DNA from: Chelativorans alearensis
Lineage (GTDB): Bacteria > Pseudomonadota > Alphaproteobacteria > Rhizobiales > Rhizobiaceae
NCBI RefSeq assembly: GCF_010993735.1
Contig: NZ_WQNI01000005.1
Location: forward strand, 374,501-438,500
Direction of reading: 5' to 3'
DNA length: 64,000 bases
In this document: one piece after another, positions 45,401 through 51,647 of the stretch
Numbering within the stretch: position 1 is the first letter of the stretch
How the letters are laid out: each line of letters starts with the position of its first letter
The notes under the pieces: model-generated
The model's input: the letters and a program-made list of their open reading frames with translations, nothing else
Databases searched by the model: none
What the model was told of the DNA's origin: nothing
Position numbers and translations under genes: made by a program

Positions 45401-46267
45401 GGCAGCATTAGAGACGCCTATGATCTCATAACTGAGAGCGACGACCATGCGCTGCTCGATGAGTCTACGCTTTCCCTTGACCGGCGGAAGCTGTGCGGGT
45501 TCCGGCGTGGCTGCTACCGATGCTGTTTCGTTCAAAGCTATGCGGATTCCGGGTTCTTTCCTTACCCTTTCGATGACAGCCATTGTTTCCGATGAAGGAG
45601 CAACACCAAGCGCGGTCTCGAACAATTCCAGCATCGACCTTGCATGCCGCACTGCCTCCCCACGTCGATTGGCCGCGAGCAGGGCGTTCAGCAAGGCGCG
45701 GTGCGCCTCCTCGGCGAGGTCGTCCAACAACACAGCGCGCCGCGCCTCCCGCACGGCTGTTTCCAAGTCACCGCTCTCAAGCGAAGTTTCGGACAGCCTC
45801 ACGAATACCTCCAAGGCACGCGTCCGGTACCATCCGCGCTGATCGAAAATCCACTGCTCCGCATCGCCGTCCCGGATGCGGACGTCGCTGAGAAAATCTC
45901 CCCCGTAGAGTTCCGATGCAGCGCGAAGCGATTGCGGGTCGTCACTTCCTAGAAGTGTCTTGAAGGTCAGGGCATCGACCTGGATCAATTCAGGGCGGAG
46001 CCACACTTCCTCCCGCTGCGCACCAATCACTGGTTTCGCGACGAATTGCTTTCTCAGTTGGCTCAACGCGGTTCGCAGATTTTGGCTGGCGCCTCCGCCA
46101 CTCCGCTCGCCCCAAAGACGCTCCGCCAATACCTCTCGATGGCAACTGTACGGTATGGCCAGGGCAAGTGAAGCAAGCAGACAGCGCTGCTTGGCAGACG
46201 CGATCGGAACGAGCTCGTCGTCGTGGAGCAGTTCAAAGCCGCCAAGAACACGCAGATAATAGCTCAT
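42422..46267 (-). CDS. Very large SARP-type regulator with ATPase and TPR regions
   Basis: A 1281-residue regulator. Residues 1-95 are an OmpR-like DNA-binding domain (YYLRVLGGFELLHDDE, LLASLALAIP) and 96-245 a BTAD domain. About 290-470 resembles a class III nucleotide cyclase (MVVALSYEIIGVSN, GSDHGVIYFGVEGQTEDYAS), with the first metal aspartate apparently lost. Then come an AAA/STAND ATPase with Walker A RGQPGIGKSRLL (K506) and Walker B CIIVEDVHWADPS, and a TPR-like C-terminal half. The ATG at 46267 is chosen because the DNA-binding strand starts there. Such regulators often activate specialised-metabolite loci in actinomycetes. It directly precedes and overlaps ycaO, so it probably controls this operon. 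Confidence 0.9.
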   Translation of the reverse strand: MSYYLRVLGGFELLHDDELVPIASAKQRCLLASLALAIPYSCHREVLAERLWGERSGGGASQNLRTALSQLRKQFVAKPVIGAQREEVWLRPELIQVDALTFKTLLGSDDPQSLRAASELYGGDFLSDVRIRDGDAEQWIFDQRGWYRTRALEVFVRLSETSLESGDLETAVREARRAVLLDDLAEEAHRALLNALLAANRRGEAVRHARSMLELFETALGVAPSSETMAVIERVRKEPGIRIALNETASVAATPEPAQLPPVKGKRRLIEQRMVVALSYEIIGVSNAANYSDDAGVLADLIADLNHLISAVAEEWLGLVGASGSDHGVIYFGVEGQTEDYASDAVTAANELSEAIANYRWPSRSDQRFLFRAALDESVSLVFSNESDEDQPRVIGQAELTARRIRHAAPIPGILLSDRLRARVSSYFKFQPYKDRSPARDRNEAGVLWQLIVPRRISDRFEARQRHVLPLVGRRSELDLLTNRWSDTRDGHGQVVIVRGQPGIGKSRLLHDFRGRLKASGVRPWLFQCTPGGARTAFSPLAGMFAGRRRWRQPPNSVFMRAVRRLSVLDSDAVEQLGFASGIILSGGNDPPLSTKEALRRTRSAIRAVIESRAREGPVCIIVEDVHWADPSTLAELEALSTWITDKPVFIALTARDDTLRSISDASNALDLTLRRLGPAETQALATSLWEMTADDRPAPEQVAFISEFSDGIPLFLEELVLWRLRMDRSVGTSPALKKDAWDDPAMPLNDLLLSRMNALGEGRKVAQIASVIGRGFDLTMLREVVGDLLPEENLSALLALLVDQNILRQIWPAPDAEYEFRHALLREAAYSSLRDTDRRVFHQRVFKQLEQQKEEGSVTRDADLAWHSERAGNYRTAAAILARVGRDSAARSAMAEARSSLFHALELTENIDDIDARERLQLEIVAALGPLLTSQFGPRDERAQQLYERGINIARQRPSRELADWFPVFWGWWYTGSDFRIMHDRAIRVREMLAGVDDPEVKLQIDHSIWAIAFNLGRHKETLEAIETGLALYDAERAGINRTLFGGHDAKICGLGQKALSLWLVGQTAMSDAALVEMIGFADSIGHIPSKVHSLDTEAVSAFYRENFDHLAEIAARMGEFAAKHEMEFLNGLSLLFGGWARAQLKKDIDSGHEVFCNGLEVLEQLGSVADLPIYLYMHSKILGLEGKVNEAIAALDRAISQANDAGHNYWLAELYRLRAELRAQTDADSNLIVPDLKLALAIASEQGAAALFERSARSAKELGIASDLSQGGNENWIVP

Positions 46268-46617
46268 GGCGCGAGGCCGCCTGTACGGCGTAACGAACGA
46301 GAATCTGGATCGCCAAAGAAAATCTCCCGAAGCCGCAATGACTCCGCCAGAGAAGGCGAATGGGCCGACAATAGTGTTCTTAAAGGCAACCCACCCAATA
46401 TAATAACACAAAAACGCTCAACTGGAACTCGGGCTTCTGACCTGCGACCCGCCGCACCCCAAGAAGACGAGATTGCTCTCGATGCGGTGTCTTCTTGAGC
46501 CCTTCAATTTCCAGCACAACAAAAACAGCAGCCCCGGTGGGGCTGCTGTTGCGCGTCGAACCGACCCGCTAATGGTCTAGCCCAAACAGATGGGTACCAT
46601 CTGTCAGGATCGCGCCA
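46268..46617. other. Intergenic region upstream of the SARP gene
   Basis: These 350 bases hold the terminator of the small secreted-protein gene (46524-46550) and an AT-rich patch near 46389-46412 that may be part of the SARP promoter. The SARP reading frame stays open to 46411, but the extra residues do not look like the family. No other gene is seen. Confidence 0.5.
46510..46550 (-). terminator. Rho-independent terminator of the small secreted-protein gene
   Basis: AACAGCAGCCCC (46524-46535) and GGGGCTGCTGTT (46539-46550) form a perfect 12-bp stem with a three-base loop. On the minus strand the stem is followed by a T-rich tract (TTTTTGTTGTG). It lies 67 bp after the stop codon of the 46618-46905 gene. 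Confidence 0.9.
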
Positions 46618-46905
46618 CTAGCGTGCGATTTGGAAGCGCGGGGTGGGCTCGTCGTTCTCATCGCTGGGGCCAAAGCCATCCGCGGCCGAGAAGCGGCCGC
46701 TCCGACCGGAACCAGTGGAGAAGCCGTAGGAGTCGTTGGCGCTGCCGGTCACGACTGTCCTGTCGACGGAGGGCGCCATCTGGTAGCGCGGAGCAGGCAT
46801 ACTGTTCGCCTCGCTGGTACCGACACCCCACGCGGCTTCGAAAGCAACTGCGTTGCCGACACCAAGTGTCGCGAGAACAGATGCGAGAATAGCAATTTTA
46901 TTCAT
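46618..46905 (-). CDS. Small secreted protein with a duplicated P-x-P-R-[YF]-Q motif
   Basis: A 95-residue protein with a clear Sec signal peptide (MNKIAILASVLATLGVGNAVA, cleavage near residue 21). The mature 74 residues are rich in Gly, Ser and Asp and contain PAPRYQMAP about 20 residues in and PTPRFQIAR at the very C-terminus, a near-repeat. The ribosome site AGGAGG lies five bases before the ATG, and a strong terminator follows, so it is a well-expressed single gene. There are no cysteines in the mature part. I do not recognise the family. Its position just upstream of the SARP-YcaO-TfuA operon, on the same strand, makes it a possible partner or substrate. Confidence 0.75.
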   Translation of the reverse strand: MNKIAILASVLATLGVGNAVAFEAAWGVGTSEANSMPAPRYQMAPSVDRTVVTGSANDSYGFSTGSGRSGRFSAADGFGPSDENDEPTPRFQIAR

Positions 46906-47193
46906 AGTAACCTCCTGTGTTTCTGTAAGGAACCACGGTCAAAATCTTCCTTGAATTGCGTTTCTAGTGACCGCGAGGCCTGATCTACGCGTCGACCGTG
47001 CAATCACCGTTGATCGAGCGTGAGCGATCCGTGAAAGTGACGCGGGGGCTGCGAAATGGATAAAGTCAGAAAACGCGCCAGCGTCCGGATAGAGGCGACC
47101 TATTCCGCTCGTCACGTCACCGTGAGCGCGCTCGCTGCGGGCGCCCCCGGGAGCGCAACCGTCGATATCCGGACCGTGCCTTGAATTGTCTGT

Positions 47194-47685
47194 TTATGAG
47201 TTGAAGCCGCCGTAAGCTTTAACATCATCGCTCAGATGCCGCACGATATCGGTCGTCTTGCGGATATCCACTTCGCTGACATCGCCGCCCATGGTCGATG
47301 CAATCGAAAGGAGCGAGGCGGTGAGCTCGCTGTAGCGCGCCTCACCTACGGGCGTCAGCCGCACGAGCTTCGAGCGCCGGTGCTTCGGGTTGTCGATAAA
47401 TTCCACGAGCCCCTCGGCAGCAAGCTCATTCGCCAGTCGTTGCATGCGCTGGCGGCTGGTGGGTCGCATCTGGGCTATCTGCGGCACGGTGAGCGGGCCA
47501 AGCAGTGCGAGACTCCGCATGAAGCCGAAGACACCGCCGCCCCAGCCGGTGATGAACCCTGTCTTCTGGCCAAGCGCCCGTATCTTGAAGAAGCACTGGG
47601 CGACTTCGAGCATCAATTCCGCGACCGCCTCGGCCTTGCTGCCGACGACCCGACCCGCCCCTTTCCCCTGTGGCATCGTCACCAT
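47194..47685 (-). CDS. MarR-family transcriptional regulator
   Basis: A 163-residue winged-helix regulator. The recognition region is LTVPQIAQMRPTSRQRMQRL and the wing FIDNPKHRRSKLVRLTPVG, both typical of MarR. The C-terminal helices provide dimerisation. It is divergent from a membrane methyltransferase-like gene, with two near-identical 17-bp palindromes in between, so it very likely represses both itself and that gene, with release by a small lipophilic ligand as in other MarR proteins. The ATG at 47685 has GGAG eight bases upstream. Confidence 0.93.
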   Translation of the reverse strand: MVTMPQGKGAGRVVGSKAEAVAELMLEVAQCFFKIRALGQKTGFITGWGGGVFGFMRSLALLGPLTVPQIAQMRPTSRQRMQRLANELAAEGLVEFIDNPKHRRSKLVRLTPVGEARYSELTASLLSIASTMGGDVSEVDIRKTTDIVRHLSDDVKAYGGFNS

Positions 47686-47713
47686 GCTTTCCGCTCCGTC
47701 TCCGCAACCGACA

Positions 47714-47758
47714 TTGACACCTTTGTTGTCAAAAATTAGAATGACACCAAAGTTGTCA
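47714..47758. promoter_or_regulatory. Twin MarR operator sites
   Basis: Site 1 is TGACACCTTTGTTGTCA (47715-47731; arms extend to TTGACA/TGTCAA at 47714-47732). Site 2 is TGACACCAAAGTTGTCA (47742-47758). Both have TGACA/TGTCA arms around seven bases and their centres are 27 bp apart. They occupy the 122-bp gap between the MarR gene and its divergent neighbour. Confidence 0.8.
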
Positions 47759-47807
47759 CTTCATGTCGATTTTGAACTTCGATGCATTGTGTGGCAAGGA
47801 GCCCACC

Positions 47808-48302
47808 ATGAACTCCACCGGCCAACAGGGTGGTGATCCCGAAACGGTCGACGTCATAGCGCGACCGCCATTCCTCTTTCTCGGCTGCCTGGTCCTTGGG
47901 TTCGTCCTGGACCGCATGTTACCTCTGCCGCTTTCCTTGCCGGAGAGCGCCGTGCCGCGTTGGACGGCTGGCGGCGTTTTGATCATCCTCGGCGTCGCGA
48001 TCTTTGCCGCAGGCGCTCGCAACTTCTCTCGCGCAGCCACGCCGGTGCCCTCCACTCGTCCTGTGCGCACGCTGGTGACGACTGGCATTCATGGGTGGAG
48101 CCGCAATCCAATCTACATTGGCATGTTCCTCATCTACGGCAGTATTGGCATAGCCGCACCAAGCCCATGGATCCTGATCCTCACGCTGCCCCTGGCAATC
48201 ACGATCCGCTACGGCGTCGTCGCGCGCGAAGAGGCGTACTTGGAAAGGCGGTTCGGCGACGCCTACCGGGACTACAAGACCCGCGTGCGCCGGTGGATGT
48301 AG
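47808..48302 (+). CDS. Isoprenylcysteine carboxyl methyltransferase-like membrane protein
   Basis: A 164-residue membrane protein with about four segments of the ICMT/PEMT-like methyltransferase group. The C-terminal SAM-binding signature is visible as GIHGWSRNPIYIGMFLIYG, then REEAYLERRFGDAYRDYKTRVRRWM. Bacterial members methylate small or lipid substrates that are mostly unknown. The ATG at 47808 is preferred to one at 47763 because AAGGAG lies six bases before it, and 47763 would sit directly at the MarR operator. Probably repressed by the divergent MarR protein. Confidence 0.88.
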   Translation: MNSTGQQGGDPETVDVIARPPFLFLGCLVLGFVLDRMLPLPLSLPESAVPRWTAGGVLIILGVAIFAAGARNFSRAATPVPSTRPVRTLVTTGIHGWSRNPIYIGMFLIYGSIGIAAPSPWILILTLPLAITIRYGVVAREEAYLERRFGDAYRDYKTRVRRWM

Positions 48303-48433
48303 CCTTGGGCCAGATCACCGGCCCTGCACGTTCGGAGGCTGAACTGATATCCACTTTGAAGCGATCCGGCTCCTAGCGCGCAATCATGTCGTTCCGATAC
48401 ACGCAACAAACGCCGTTATCATTAACCATCGCT

Positions 48434-48458
48434 GGAACCTTGTTCCTTGCCTCGTGTT
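48434..48458 (+). promoter_or_regulatory. Putative EcfG (general stress) promoter of the DUF2934 gene
   Basis: GGAAC at 48434-48438, a 17-base spacer, then GTT at 48456-48458 matches the alphaproteobacterial EcfG/RpoE2 consensus (GGAAC, 16-19 bases, GTT/TT). The start codon is 24 bases downstream, leaving room for a short leader with GGAG at 48471-48474. Confidence 0.5.
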
Positions 48459-48482
48459 TAGCGAGGGAACGGAGCGATAGCC

Positions 48483-48815
48483 ATGTCTTCAGATCGGGAA
48501 GAGCAAGTCCGGCGCCGCGCCTATGAACTCTGGGAGATGGAGGGCCGCCCGGAAGGTCGGCATCGCGAACATTGGGAACGTGCGGCGCGCGAGATGGCGA
48601 TGGAGAAAGACGGAAGCGCCGAAGACGCCGAAATACCGGAGGAAATGCCGCAAGATTTTCCGCAAGCGCGCGGGAGATCGGAGGCGGCCGGAGGAAGACA
48701 GCCCGGCGGCAGCAAGCGCGGCGCACGCGCTGCCGCCACCAAAGGCAACACGGGCGCAGACGACAAAAAGCGCCGCAGCACCGGCACGGCGAAGCGACCA
48801 AAGAAATCGCCCTGA
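48483..48815 (+). CDS. DUF2934 domain protein
   Basis: A 110-residue soluble protein. The N-terminal 40 residues (EEQVRRRAYELWEMEGRPEG and HWERAAREMA) are the DUF2934 domain, widespread in rhizobia and often controlled by the general stress response. The rest is a disordered, Gly/Lys/Arg-rich basic tail ending KRPKKSP, which may bind nucleic acid. It stands alone, convergent with treY, whose end is 47 bp away. An EcfG-type promoter sequence lies upstream. Confidence 0.85.
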   Translation: MSSDREEQVRRRAYELWEMEGRPEGRHREHWERAAREMAMEKDGSAEDAEIPEEMPQDFPQARGRSEAAGGRQPGGSKRGARAAATKGNTGADDKKRRSTGTAKRPKKSP

Positions 48816-48862
48816 TCAGGATGGATTGACGGCGGATTTGTCGGCTGTCGTGCCGCACGCCT

Positions 48863-51418
48863 CTAAAGTGATTGCAAAACAGCGACCGGCAACCCGGCCC
48901 AAAGGGTGGACAGTGGTGCCTGGCTGTCGTCGATCGTTTGTCCCGTCAGCGCCCTGTAGCCTCCGGCGGTCTTGGGAAGGAGGAGCAGCGTCCGCGCTAA
49001 GGCGGCGCTGCTCATCCAGGACCGCCGACTGGAGACGCAGTGCTTGAGCCCGAAACGCGGCACGGCAACGACTACTCGTTTTCCCTCAAGCACCCGCACA
49101 AAGGCGATGGCGTGCTCTTTTTCTTCGCCGGCGATCTCCAAAGGCTCGTACCGGCCACGGTTGAAAAGATCGGCTTGGCCGCTGCGAAGACGCAGGAGCC
49201 TATCGAGGAGCCACAGCTTCGGCACGCCCTCGCGCCAGCGCTGCATCGCCGCGCCGGCGTCCAAGCCGCGTACTTCCTGCAAAAGGCTTTGCCGGAGCGC
49301 GAAGTCGACCGGTCGCCGATTGTCGGGATCGACCATGCTGAAGTCCATGAGCTCGCATCCCTGATAAATATCCGGCACCCCCGGCAGGGTGAGCTTGAGC
49401 ACAAGCTGCGCCAGGCTGTTGACGAGCCCGGCCGGCTCGAATGCATCGATGACGGCGCGGACATCCTCCAGCAGGGCCCGGCGCTCGGGCGCGAACAGGT
49501 TCTTGATATAGGCTTCCACAGCAGCCTCGAAGCGTTCGTTGGGGTCGGTCCAACTTGTGCGCTGCTTCGCTTCACGCAGCGCCTTGATCATAAACGCGAC
49601 GAGCCGCTTGCACAGCGCCTGCAACCCCGCTTCGTCGGAGATCGGAAGGTCGGCGGGCCACGCACCGGCCAGCGCCTGATAAAGCAGCCATTCTGTGCCC
49701 TTATCCGGGGCGGGCCCATCCGGCAACGCACGACGAAGCCCGGCCGCCGCATTGTGCCAGCGCGCCACGGAATCCGCCCAGTCGCGCGGCATCTCGCTTA
49801 AGACGGCAAGGCGTGCGCGCGCATCCTCGCCGCGCTTGGTGTCGTGCGTCGCCGTGGCAGACAGGGCACGCGGCGCGTCGACCCGACTTTGCATGGCCGC
49901 GTGGAAAGTTTCCGGCTCAATACCGAACACATCCGGATCCGCGCCTACCTCATTCAAGGCAGTGAGCCGGTTGTAGCGATAAAAGGTCGTATCCTCCATG
50001 GCCTTGGCCATGAGTGGGCCGGTCGTTTGCTGAAAGCGCCTGATGAAGGTGGCGCGGGCAGCTGAGCCCGCCGCTGGTTGAAGCAGGAGCGCAGCGATGA
50101 AGGCGACGACACGGCGATCCTCCACAGCGCGGCCGCGTTCTACCTGCTCAAGGGCCCGCTCGATCAAGGTGCGGTCCTGATCGGAGGCGCCATCGCGGTC
50201 GACGTACGTGCGATAAACGGGCAAAGCTGCGGCAAGCTCTACAATGGCCGTCTTCAGCGTATCGTGGCCGAAGTCGCGCGTGGCGAGATCCCGCGCCGCT
50301 ACCGTTTCGGCAAGACGCACAAGTGCGGCAAGTTCTCCAGCGAGGTTGACAGTGAGCATGCGCCGTTTGGCGGCGAGCAGCTGTCGGGCGAAATCGGGAT
50401 CATCGCCGGTGAAGCCTACCCAGCCCTTGGTCATTTCCTCGCAACCGTGCGGATCAACCTGAAGCGCGGTGACAACGCGGGTAAATTCGTAGCCCGTCGT
50501 ACCGGCGCACGCCCAGTCGGCGCGTAGCGCCTCCCCCGGCCCCAAAATCTTCTCGACCAGCACGTAATCGAGCCCCGAGGCCCCCCTGAGGTCGGCCAGA
50601 TAGCCCTTAGGATCGGCCAGGCCATCGACATGATCGATGCGCAACCCGTCGACGAGGCCGTCGCGGACAAGCCGGAGGGGAAGCTGGTGGACATCGGCGA
50701 AGACAGACGCATCCTCCACCCGTACGCCGACGAGGTCGGCAATCTCGAAGAAGCGGCGATAGGTCAGCGCCTCGCGCGCGAGGCGCCAGTAGGCAAGCCG
50801 CCAGACCTGAGCCTCGTGCAGGCGATGCAATCGTTCCTTATCGGCATTGATCCGGGCGAGCGTTTCGTCCAGGTCTCGACCGCCATCGTTGGGGTCCGGT
50901 GAAAGGGAGGCGGGCGCAAGCGGCAGCGACAACCGGTCGTAGCTGAAGATAGGCTCTCCCTTTTTCGTGTCGATCCCGACCTTGAGCTTTCCCTCAGCAA
51001 GGGCCTCGCCGTATGGCTCGCTGAGTACAGGCAGAAGCAGCTTAGGTGCCTGCCAGTCGATGTCGAAATGCCGTGCATAGGCGCTGTCCCGACCGTGCTT
51101 CAGCACATCGCGCCACCAGGGATTGGCAGTGGACGCGGCCATATGGTTGGGCACGATGTCGAGTATAAGGCCGAGCCCATTCTCCTTCAGGGCCTCTGCC
51201 AGTCGGGCAAAACCTTCTTCACCGCCGAGCACTGGGTCGAGGGCTTGGTAGTCGGCCACATCATAGCCGTGGGGGGAGCCCGCCGCGGCGGTGAAGATGG
51301 GAGAGGCGTAGAGATGGCTGATGCCCAGATCGGCCAGATAGGGAACGATCTCGGCGGCCCGCGCAAAGGTCATGCCATTGCGAAACTGCAAACGATAGGT
51401 AGCGCGGGGAATGCTCAT
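48863..51418 (-). CDS. treY: Malto-oligosyltrehalose synthase
   Basis: An 851-residue GH13 enzyme that converts the reducing-end maltosyl unit of a maltodextrin to a trehalosyl unit. IPRATYRLQFRNGMTFARAA starts the barrel; DIVPNHMA, GLRIDHVDGLADPKGYL (nucleophile aspartate), YVLVEKILGPGE (acid/base) and SATATHDTKRGEDARARL (third aspartate) give the catalytic set. Length is normal for rhizobial TreY. It is the last gene of the glucan/trehalose operon and acts with TreZ to release free trehalose. A 67-codon malQ remnant lies between treZ and treY. Confidence 0.96.
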   Translation of the reverse strand: MSIPRATYRLQFRNGMTFARAAEIVPYLADLGISHLYASPIFTAAAGSPHGYDVADYQALDPVLGGEEGFARLAEALKENGLGLILDIVPNHMAASTANPWWRDVLKHGRDSAYARHFDIDWQAPKLLLPVLSEPYGEALAEGKLKVGIDTKKGEPIFSYDRLSLPLAPASLSPDPNDGGRDLDETLARINADKERLHRLHEAQVWRLAYWRLAREALTYRRFFEIADLVGVRVEDASVFADVHQLPLRLVRDGLVDGLRIDHVDGLADPKGYLADLRGASGLDYVLVEKILGPGEALRADWACAGTTGYEFTRVVTALQVDPHGCEEMTKGWVGFTGDDPDFARQLLAAKRRMLTVNLAGELAALVRLAETVAARDLATRDFGHDTLKTAIVELAAALPVYRTYVDRDGASDQDRTLIERALEQVERGRAVEDRRVVAFIAALLLQPAAGSAARATFIRRFQQTTGPLMAKAMEDTTFYRYNRLTALNEVGADPDVFGIEPETFHAAMQSRVDAPRALSATATHDTKRGEDARARLAVLSEMPRDWADSVARWHNAAAGLRRALPDGPAPDKGTEWLLYQALAGAWPADLPISDEAGLQALCKRLVAFMIKALREAKQRTSWTDPNERFEAAVEAYIKNLFAPERRALLEDVRAVIDAFEPAGLVNSLAQLVLKLTLPGVPDIYQGCELMDFSMVDPDNRRPVDFALRQSLLQEVRGLDAGAAMQRWREGVPKLWLLDRLLRLRSGQADLFNRGRYEPLEIAGEEKEHAIAFVRVLEGKRVVVAVPRFGLKHCVSSRRSWMSSAALARTLLLLPKTAGGYRALTGQTIDDSQAPLSTLWAGLPVAVLQSL

Positions 51419-51443
51419 GGGGTGCGCGGCCTTTCTTCCGAAA

Positions 51444-51647
51444 TCACACGAAACACGGCTTGCGGAACGGGCGCTTCATCGATTTCTTTGAGAAGCAGTG
51501 GAAGGCGGCGCCGCCCTCCTCGCCGCCCAGGATGCTAACAAGCACCTTGACCGCTTCATCGGATGCGCGTGCCGTCGTGCCGTCGAGCGCGCGGTAGGTA
51601 CGCACGATGCCGTGGGCGGCGGCCATCCGGTCGAGGGCGTCGGTCAT
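51444..51647 (-). pseudogene. malQ: malQ remnant (N-terminus of 4-alpha-glucanotransferase)
   Basis: An open frame of 67 codons starts at an ATG overlapping the treZ stop (ATGA). Its first part, LDRMAAAHGIVRTYRALDG then ASDEAVKVLVSILGG, resembles the N-terminus of rhizobial MalQ proteins, which are about 600-700 residues long. After about 45 residues the resemblance ends and a stop follows; treY begins 25 bp later. In related genomes malQ often lies between treZ and treY, so an internal deletion seems to have left this stub. A genuine small protein is the alternative. Confidence 0.65.

Noticed and set aside
46268-46411. N-terminal extension of the SARP regulator to a TTG at 46411
   Set aside because: The DNA-binding domain begins at the ATG at 46267, and the 48 extra residues do not match the family.
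37870-46905. Mobile element origin of the YcaO region
   Set aside because: No transposase, integrase, tRNA or flanking repeats were seen; only local AT-rich patches hint at transfer, which is not enough to call an island boundary.
46929-46951. GGAAC with a TT about 17 bases later on the plus strand near 46930
   Set aside because: There is no plus-strand gene downstream, and the -10 part is weak; treated as a chance match to the EcfG consensus.
48441-48471. Hairpin (CCTCG/CGAGG) upstream of the DUF2934 gene as a terminator
   Set aside because: The stem is only five perfect pairs with a bulge, no T-run follows, and it overlaps a better-supported promoter.
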